52,831 nucleotides of DNA from Thiobacillus sp. (GTDB lineage Bacteria; Pseudomonadota; Gammaproteobacteria; Burkholderiales; Thiobacillaceae). Shown in pieces: positions 47,147 through 52,831 of this stretch (position 1 is the stretch's first letter; every line of letters begins with the position of its first letter). The position numbers and the translations under genes are program-made. The notes beneath the pieces are model-generated. The model did no database searches. It was given only the letters and a program-made list of their open reading frames with translations, and had not been told where the DNA came from. The DNA lies in contig DYHB01000003.1 of assembly GCA_020724415.1 (NCBI GenBank), forward strand, positions 1-52,831. Direction: 5' to 3'.

Positions 47147-48028
47147 ATGCCCACGGTCTACCTGAATGGCGCGTACATGGACCTGTCGGAAGCCCGGGTG
47201 CCCGTACTGGACCGGGGATTCATCTTCGGCGATGGGGTTTATGAGGTGGTGCCCGTCTACAGCCGGCGCCCCTTCCGGCTGGATGAGCACCTGAGTCGAC
47301 TCCAGCACAGCCTGGACAGCATCCGGCTCACGAACCCCCTGACCGTTGACCGCTGGCGGGAACATATCCACGCCCTCATCCGACAGGCCCCCTGGGAAGA
47401 CCAGGGCATCTACCTCCATGTCACCCGGGGTCCGGCACCCCGGGATCATGCCTTCCCGGCCCATCCGGAACCCACGGTGTTCATGATGCCCATGGCCTTG
47501 CCGTCCCCGGGGCCCGACGTCCTGGCCCACGGCGTCGCCGCCGTCACCGCCCAGGACAACCGCTGGCTGCGGGGTGACATCAAGGCCACCTCCCAACTGG
47601 CCAACGTGCTGCTGCGCCAGCTATCCGTCGATGCGGGATGTGCCGAGACCCTCCTGCTCCGGGACGGCCAGTTGACCGAGGGCAGTGCCAGCAACATCTT
47701 CGCCGTCATCCAGGGCGAACTGACCACGCCCCCCAAGTCCCACCTGATCCTGCCCGGCATCACCTACGACGTGGTGCTGGAACTGGCGACCAGCCTGGAT
47801 ACGCCTGTCCGGATACGCCACGTCAGTGAAGCCGAACTGCGCCTGGCCGACGAGCTCTGGCTGACCTCCTCGACCAAGGAAATCACCCCGGTCACCCGGC
47901 TGGACGGCCGTCCCGTGGGTGACGGTCGGCCCGGTCCCGTATTCCGGGCATTCCACACCGCCTACCAGGAGTACAAGCGCCGGGCGATGCGCGGCCTGGA
48001 AGGCAACACCTCGGAGCACACCCCATGA
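47147..48028 (+). CDS. dat: D-amino-acid aminotransferase (class IV PLP)
   Basis: A 293-residue class IV aminotransferase with the Schiff-base Lys146 in Gly-Asp-Ile-Lys, the Arg-Gly-x-x-x-Arg motif and Glu-Gly-Ser-Ala-Ser-Asn for cofactor binding. The family makes D-Ala/D-Glu or related amino acids; branched-chain or 4-amino-4-deoxychorismate activity cannot be ruled out, but its place after dacA favours D-amino acids for the wall. Its stop overlaps ybeD by 4 bp. Confidence 0.9.
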   Translation: MPTVYLNGAYMDLSEARVPVLDRGFIFGDGVYEVVPVYSRRPFRLDEHLSRLQHSLDSIRLTNPLTVDRWREHIHALIRQAPWEDQGIYLHVTRGPAPRDHAFPAHPEPTVFMMPMALPSPGPDVLAHGVAAVTAQDNRWLRGDIKATSQLANVLLRQLSVDAGCAETLLLRDGQLTEGSASNIFAVIQGELTTPPKSHLILPGITYDVVLELATSLDTPVRIRHVSEAELRLADELWLTSSTKEITPVTRLDGRPVGDGRPGPVFRAFHTAYQEYKRRAMRGLEGNTSEHTP

Positions 48029-48288
48029 GCCAGGAGGCCCTGCTGCAATTCCCCTGTGATTTTCCCATCAAGATCATGGGCCAGTACACGGAGACCTTCG
48101 CCGACAGCATCCTGGCCATCGTCCAGCGCCACGCCCCGGACGGGCTCGCCAGCGAGCCGGAATACCGCCCCTCATCGGGCGGCAACTACCTCTCCATCAC
48201 CTGTGTGGTTCGGGCCAGCAGCCAGGCCCAACTGGACGGGTTGTATCGGGAGCTGTCGGGGCATCCGATGGTGAAGGTGGTGTTATGA
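48025..48288 (+). CDS. ybeD: YbeD family protein (DUF493)
   Basis: An 87-residue protein with the alpha-beta fold resembling the allosteric domain of regulatory enzymes: Phe-Pro-Cys-Asp-Phe-Pro-Ile-Lys at the start and a C-terminal Gly-His-Pro-Met-Val-Lys strand. The role is unknown; in other proteobacteria it usually precedes lipB and lipA, which are missing here. Confidence 0.92.
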   Translation: MSQEALLQFPCDFPIKIMGQYTETFADSILAIVQRHAPDGLASEPEYRPSSGGNYLSITCVVRASSQAQLDGLYRELSGHPMVKVVL

Positions 48289-48330
48289 CTAGGTAGCCAA
48301 TCGAGTCCATATCAGTTCAATAGAGATATC

Positions 48331-48363
48331 AAAAAAAACGGCGCTTTAAGCGCCGTTTTTTCT
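48331..48363. terminator. Bidirectional Rho-independent terminator
   Basis: CGGCGCTT (48339-48346), one T, AAGCGCCG (48348-48355), flanked by eight A's and by a T run. It can end transcripts from ybeD (plus) and from the convergent lipoprotein gene (minus). Confidence 0.93.
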
Positions 48364-48379
48364 CTGGATGCCAACTGCC

Positions 48380-50725
48380 TTATGGCGCGGTAACAGTCAA
48401 GGTTGCCAATGCTGTCAGACCATTGCCATCCGTAACCACAAAGTCGACTACCCCATTCTGATTGGCAAGGACTGTAGCGGCAAACACGTATGGCGATGTC
48501 GCCGATACTGCACCTACCGTGGCCAGAGCAGGATTGGAAGAGATCACTGTATAGCCGGGTGTGCCACCGGAGATCACAAAATTCAGTGTCCGGTTGGATG
48601 CTAGCTGCGTCACTGAAGGCGCCGCTGGGCTAACTGCAGGCGCAGTCGGAACCGCTGGGTCATCAATATCAATATTGAACTGTGCCGTTACCGTTGCATT
48701 AACGCTATCCCTGAACACCAGCGTCGCGTTACCTTCCGCGATACATTCAGCTTCGGCCCTGAATGTGTAGTAACCCTGTGCATTCGGGGCCCCAGAGGTT
48801 CCAGGGATGGTAACAATCAACGGACTGGTACTGATGGCGGTATACGGAGGCACCCCACCATAGACGACAAAATCACTGTACGGGATACCTGGAGTACATG
48901 CACCCGCGCCCACTTTCCAGTCAACGGAGGAAGAGACAACGCTCAGTAGCGTTCCCCCGGGTTGGGTCACGGTCATGTCCACTGTTTGGATCGACCCCGT
49001 GCTGTCCCGGATGATCAACTGCACCGTACCCGCCGATACCGGAGTAAACACGAACGTACCGCCACTGGAGGCAACCGAGGCAGGGGCCACGGTACCAATG
49101 GAGGTGTTGGTGGAGGTTACGGTGTAGCCCGGCGTGCCCCCGGTAATGACCAGGTTGAAGGTCTGCCCAATGGCCACACTTCCGCCCACCGTGGGCGTTA
49201 CCGTCAAGGCCTGGGTACCCGTCCCACCTGTCACGGTAATGGGTACCGTCACGGCCTTGCCGGAGGTATCGGTCACCACGATGCTGGTGCTGCCGGTGCC
49301 CACCAAGTCCACAACCACTCGGTTGCCCGTGGATTGCACGGTGTCGATGGCGGCAATACTGCCGTTGTTGGACACCTTGGCATAGCTCCCGCTTCCCCCC
49401 GTGATGACAAAAGTCAGTTCGGCACCTACAGCCCCTGCACCGCTGGTGGGGCTGACCACCAGAGCGGGCGTCGGCTCAGGCGTCGGCACTGTCGGCGCCG
49501 TATAGGCAATGGACAGGGCCCGCTGCTGGGAGACACCCTTGGTATCCGTGGCCCGGGCCACGAAGGAGAAGGTGCCACTGCTGGAGCCAAAGGGCGTCCC
49601 CGCGATTACACCGGATTCGGTCAGGGTCAGCCCTGTGGGCAAGCCGAACGTCACCAGGGACCAGGTGTAGGGCGGTGTGCCCCCCGAGGCCTCCAACAAG
49701 GCCGCGTAGGCAATGCCGCCTTGGGCAGCCGGCAAATCCGTGGTGGTGATGGAAATGGGCGACGCCGTGCCCGTGTTAGGCGCCGTGGTCACCACGGAAA
49801 TGGCGAAGTAATTCACCAAGGGCTGGGCGATGCCGTTGCCCACGTCGTTGTCCAACAGGTCGGACATGGCTTCTACCATCAATGTACCGGCAGAGTTGCC
49901 GCTGACTACGGTGAACTGAGCCTGGCCATTGATGCTGCGGACATGTATGGACTGCCCCGCCACTGGCTGGCCGGACCCGTTGACACCCCGGAGGATGGCG
50001 GCGTCATCTGCTGTGCTGCCGGACACGGGCATGATTCGCAGTTGAAGGTTGTTGCGGCCGGAGGTGGGGTTGGGCAGTGCCTGACCGCCCTCATCCACCA
50101 TGTTGGCGGCGATCTGGGCCTGGGTGGGACCGTTTTGCCCCTGGGTAAAGAGGTAGCCCGGGCTGCTCAGGTTTTCTAGCAGGATCTGGGAAACACCGCC
50201 GGACGAACCGCCCACCTGGATGTTGACGCTGGCACTGCGCTGGATGTTGGTGCCCGGCTCGTTGACCGTGCAGCGGACCGTAGCGGTACCCGCCGTGTCC
50301 CACGCCAGGTAATGGAAGGTGGCGCCGCCGGCATTGCCGTCCAGCACCACGGAGCGGAAGGCCAAGGGCACTTCGACCGTGGTACCGTCTGCCAGCGTGA
50401 CCTCTTCCACGTGCTCGTCGTCTCCGTCCAAGTAATACAGGATGCCGGAATCAAAGCCGTTGAGAATGTTGCAGGAGAAGATGTCCTCCCCGCCGGGGAT
50501 GGGCCTGCCGCCATTGTCCTTGGCTTCCACATACAGGGTGGTGAGGTAGCGCCCGCCGATGCGCGGGCCTTCCAGCGCGACATTCAAGGGAAGTGAGGTC
50601 TTGTCCGCACGTACCGTGATGGTGAAGGGTCCGGCACCGCCGCCACCGCCACCGCCACCGCATCCGGCGAGCAACCCGATCAGGCCGGCGGCCATCCACC
50701 CACGATAACGCTTCATCCAGTTCAC
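48380..50725 (-). CDS. Ig-like-repeat lipoprotein downstream of pilQ
   Basis: A 781-residue predicted lipoprotein: signal segment with lipobox Leu19-Ala-Gly-Cys22, then a poly-Gly run of eight, then Ig-like beta-sandwich domains. One domain has the putative-Ig pattern ending Gly-Val-Ile-Ala-Gly-Thr-Pro (about 400), and the C-terminal half holds four degenerate repeats of about 85-100 residues sharing Phe-x-Ile-x-Gly-Gly-Thr-Pro-Gly-Tyr-Thr-Val. I prefer GTG 50725 because AGGAG lies 7 bp upstream; ATG 50716 would be too far. It follows pilQ by 75 bp with no terminator seen, so it is probably in the pilus operon. A surface or pilus-related adhesive role is plausible but unproven. Confidence 0.8.
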   Translation of the reverse strand: MNWMKRYRGWMAAGLIGLLAGCGGGGGGGGAGPFTITVRADKTSLPLNVALEGPRIGGRYLTTLYVEAKDNGGRPIPGGEDIFSCNILNGFDSGILYYLDGDDEHVEEVTLADGTTVEVPLAFRSVVLDGNAGGATFHYLAWDTAGTATVRCTVNEPGTNIQRSASVNIQVGGSSGGVSQILLENLSSPGYLFTQGQNGPTQAQIAANMVDEGGQALPNPTSGRNNLQLRIMPVSGSTADDAAILRGVNGSGQPVAGQSIHVRSINGQAQFTVVSGNSAGTLMVEAMSDLLDNDVGNGIAQPLVNYFAISVVTTAPNTGTASPISITTTDLPAAQGGIAYAALLEASGGTPPYTWSLVTFGLPTGLTLTESGVIAGTPFGSSSGTFSFVARATDTKGVSQQRALSIAYTAPTVPTPEPTPALVVSPTSGAGAVGAELTFVITGGSGSYAKVSNNGSIAAIDTVQSTGNRVVVDLVGTGSTSIVVTDTSGKAVTVPITVTGGTGTQALTVTPTVGGSVAIGQTFNLVITGGTPGYTVTSTNTSIGTVAPASVASSGGTFVFTPVSAGTVQLIIRDSTGSIQTVDMTVTQPGGTLLSVVSSSVDWKVGAGACTPGIPYSDFVVYGGVPPYTAISTSPLIVTIPGTSGAPNAQGYYTFRAEAECIAEGNATLVFRDSVNATVTAQFNIDIDDPAVPTAPAVSPAAPSVTQLASNRTLNFVISGGTPGYTVISSNPALATVGAVSATSPYVFAATVLANQNGVVDFVVTDGNGLTALATLTVTAP

Positions 50726-50800
50726 TTTACGTCTCCTAAGTCGTCGGCCTTGGGGTATGGCCAAGCATGCATGAATACCATCTAAACCGCGCTGCCCGGC

Positions 50801-52831
50801 CTAGCGCGTGAGTTGGCTGCCCTCACCCAGCAGTTTGGGCGTGAGGAAGACCAGCATCTCGCTCTTGTCGTCCAAGCGGTTGTTGTTTCTGAACAGGTGG
50901 CCCAGTACGGGCAGGTCGCCCAGCAGGGGCACCTTGTTGGTGTCGTTGCGCAGGGTTTGCTCGAAAATGCCACCCAGAACGGCGGTCTCGCCGTTCTTGA
51001 CCCGCACCTGGGTCTTCAGCCGCTTGACGTTGATGGCGGGGCCGGCACTGGTATTGTCGCCCTGGGCATCCTTGGTCACTTCCACGTTGAGGATGATCTC
51101 GTCATTGTTCAGGACCTGAGGGGAGACCAGCAGACAGAGCAGGGCATCCCGGAACTGGGTGTTGGTACCGTCGGCACTCACGGTCTGGTAGGGAATCTGG
51201 CGACCTTGCAGGATGACGGCGGGACGCAGGTTGGCGGTGACCACCCGGGGGTTGGAGATGATCTTGCCGCGCTTGTCGGCCTCCAGGGCCTGGAGCTCCA
51301 GGCCCAGGGCCACGCCGGAGGCGGCATTGAGGATGCTGAAGCCGATGGAGCCGGCATTGCCCACACCGAACAGGCCGGTGCCCAGATCGACATTGGGACT
51401 GACCGAGCTGCCCAGGGCCGGGACGGTGGCGGCACTGGCGGCGGCTTCCATGGTGCTGCCGGTGCCATACAGGGTGTTGCTGTTGAAGCCTTGCCCGGAC
51501 ACGCCCAGGCGGGCCCCCAGGGTGCGTCCGAAGACATCGTCGGCCAGCACCACCCGAGCCTCGATCAGGACCTGCTTGGTAGGCACGTCGATGCCCTTGA
51601 GCACGTCTTCCACGGCGGCGTGACGCTGGGGAATGTCGGTCACGATCAGGGAATTGGTGGTGAGGTCGTAGGAAGCCGCTCCACGGGGTGACAGCACCCG
51701 GTTGACGGCGTAATTGGTCTGGCTGCCCGGGGCGCCGGACTGGGCCTGGGTGAGGTTGGTGCGGCCGGCGTCGTTGCTGCCGGTGCTGGCCTGGGACTTG
51801 ACACCCTCGGCGCTGGGCGAGCAACTGGCGGTCTCGTCCAGGCTGCTGCTGTAGCGGGAGCCGCCGGAGATGACGATCATGGCTTCGTCGGCGCGTACAT
51901 AGTTGAGTCGGTAGTTGCGGGTGACCAGGGTCTCGATGTCCTCGGCCGTCTTGCGTGCCTCGAGCTCCTGCCGTTCCTTGGCGATGAGTTCCTCACGGGG
52001 CGCCACCCAGATGACATTGCCGGAGACCCGCTTGTCCAGGCCCTTGGTGCGCAACACCAGATCCAGGGCCTGATCCCAGGGCACGTCCTTCAGGCGCAGG
52101 GTGACGTTGCCACTGACGGTTTCGGCGGCAATGATGTTCAGGCCGGTGAAGTCGGCGATCACCTTCAACACCGCGCGCACGTCCTGGCCCTGGAAGTCGA
52201 GGGAGAGCTTTTCGCCGCTGTAGGTCATGCGCTGGGCCACACCCGTGGGCTGGGGCTCGATGGAAGTGATTTCCAGGATGAATTGCTGGCCGGCCTGGTA
52301 GGCCGAATAGTCCCAGCGTCCTTTCGGCCGTACCGTCATGCGGGTCAGGTTGCCCTGCTGGATCGTCTCGATGCTCTGGGCCGGGGTGGCGAATTCACTC
52401 ACGTCCAGCCGACGCCGCAAATTGCCGGGCAGGGAGGTGTTCAGGAACTCCACCTGGATGGTCTGGCCCTTCTGCTTGATGTCGATGCCCACGCTGGGGT
52501 CGGACAGGGCCACTTCGATCCGGCCGGCGCCGTTCTCTGCCCGGCGGAAGTCGATGTTGCGAACGCTGTGGGCCTGCTTGGGCTCGGCCGCGGCAAAATG
52601 GGCCGCAGGCGCGTCGCCGGGCGCCGACGAGGCCCCGGACACGGCGATGTACAGTTGGGCACCATCCCGGCGCAGGTCATAGGTGGCCGGGCCCTTCAGG
52701 TTGATGACCACACGGGTCCTGTCGTTGGCCTGGACGACCCGGTAGGTGCCCAGCACGCCCTTGTTCAAGTCGCCCGAAGGCTGGCCGATCTGATTGGCGG
52801 TACCCGGGAAATCCAGCACGATGCGATGGGG
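50801..52831 (-). CDS. pilQ: Type IV pilus secretin PilQ (5' end outside the window)
   Basis: The visible 676 residues lack the start, which lies beyond the window edge; the frame stays open to the last base. Seen in order: an AMIN domain strand (His-Arg-Ile-Val-Leu-Asp-Phe-Pro-Gly) at the edge, a second AMIN-like region, an STN/secretin-TonB short domain (about 205-270), an N-domain (about 300-420), and the secretin pore with Val-Pro-Leu-Leu-Gly-Asp-Leu-Pro-Val-Leu-Gly. PilQ forms the outer-membrane channel through which the type IV pilus passes. A Ser/Gly/Thr-rich insert with a single Cys (about 330-365) lies inside the N-domain. Confidence 0.96.
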   Translation of the reverse strand, partial: PHRIVLDFPGTANQIGQPSGDLNKGVLGTYRVVQANDRTRVVINLKGPATYDLRRDGAQLYIAVSGASSAPGDAPAAHFAAAEPKQAHSVRNIDFRRAENGAGRIEVALSDPSVGIDIKQKGQTIQVEFLNTSLPGNLRRRLDVSEFATPAQSIETIQQGNLTRMTVRPKGRWDYSAYQAGQQFILEITSIEPQPTGVAQRMTYSGEKLSLDFQGQDVRAVLKVIADFTGLNIIAAETVSGNVTLRLKDVPWDQALDLVLRTKGLDKRVSGNVIWVAPREELIAKERQELEARKTAEDIETLVTRNYRLNYVRADEAMIVISGGSRYSSSLDETASCSPSAEGVKSQASTGSNDAGRTNLTQAQSGAPGSQTNYAVNRVLSPRGAASYDLTTNSLIVTDIPQRHAAVEDVLKGIDVPTKQVLIEARVVLADDVFGRTLGARLGVSGQGFNSNTLYGTGSTMEAAASAATVPALGSSVSPNVDLGTGLFGVGNAGSIGFSILNAASGVALGLELQALEADKRGKIISNPRVVTANLRPAVILQGRQIPYQTVSADGTNTQFRDALLCLLVSPQVLNNDEIILNVEVTKDAQGDNTSAGPAINVKRLKTQVRVKNGETAVLGGIFEQTLRNDTNKVPLLGDLPVLGHLFRNNNRLDDKSEMLVFLTPKLLGEGSQLTR

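Overview
The window is a G+C-rich, densely packed stretch of a bacterial chromosome, most likely from a nitrogen-fixing betaproteobacterium (Rhodocyclales/Nitrosomonadales type). This rests on gene content and order rather than any marker gene. The pointers are a nifB-led accessory operon under a NifA/sigma-54 promoter, argJ with a DUF815 ATPase and a Nudix-ThiE fusion, lptM-lysA divergent from cyaY, hemCDXY, gatCAB divergent from mreBCD-mrdA-rodA-rlpA-dacA-dat-ybeD, a lysine/alanine histone H1-like protein and pilQ. Most genes overlap by 4 bp (ATGA) or sit a few bases apart.

Layout. 1-83: heptanucleotide tandem repeat that forms the 3' end of nifQ. 65-4928 (minus): nitrogen-fixation operon nifB-fdxN-nifO-flavodiiron protein-[2Fe-2S] ferredoxin-[2Fe-2S] ferredoxin-nifQ. 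4929-5193: its control region, with one -24/-12 element and two TGT-N10-ACA sites. 5194-10665 (plus): drug efflux permease, YaiI/YqxD protein, argJ-DUF815-Nudix/ThiE-membrane protein. 10719-14078 (minus): hemC-hemD-hemX-hemY, with an unusually short HemY. 14151-16148 (plus): periplasmic thioredoxin-fold protein and argH. 16165-17528 (minus): cyaY and two stand-alone cyclic-nucleotide-binding-fold proteins. 17582-19753 (plus): lptM-lysA and the histone-like gene with a terminator. 19843-24279: YgfX-like protein (minus), dacB and priA (plus). The only gene-free stretch over 300 bp, 21766-22086, carries DnaA boxes, an IHF site and an AT-rich block. 24448-28615 (plus): argS-SPOR protein-dsbA, an orphan response regulator and a small membrane protein. 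28682-35360 (minus): ampG, then an apparently acquired pair (DUF4143 ATPase and MmeI-like restriction-modification enzyme), then xth. 35383-36024: pyrE. 36042-39250 (minus): gatB, gatA, gatC. 39335-48288 (plus): the cell-elongation cluster. 48380-52831 (minus): an Ig-like-repeat lipoprotein downstream of a 5'-truncated pilQ.

How it fits together. The nif operon supplies FeMo-cofactor precursor synthesis (NifB), molybdenum donation (NifQ), electron carriers (three ferredoxins) and probable O2/NO scavenging (flavodiiron protein). The large plus-strand block from mreB to dat is essentially the rod-shape and peptidoglycan elongation machinery; dacB and ampG elsewhere add wall remodelling and recycling. 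The strongest candidates for something new are the origin-like DnaA/IHF region before priA, the restriction-modification/ATPase island with a palindromic element inserted in frame, the paired degenerate cNMP-fold proteins next to frataxin, and the repeat lipoprotein coupled to the pilus secretin. I see no tRNA, rRNA, CRISPR array, transposase or complete mobile element.
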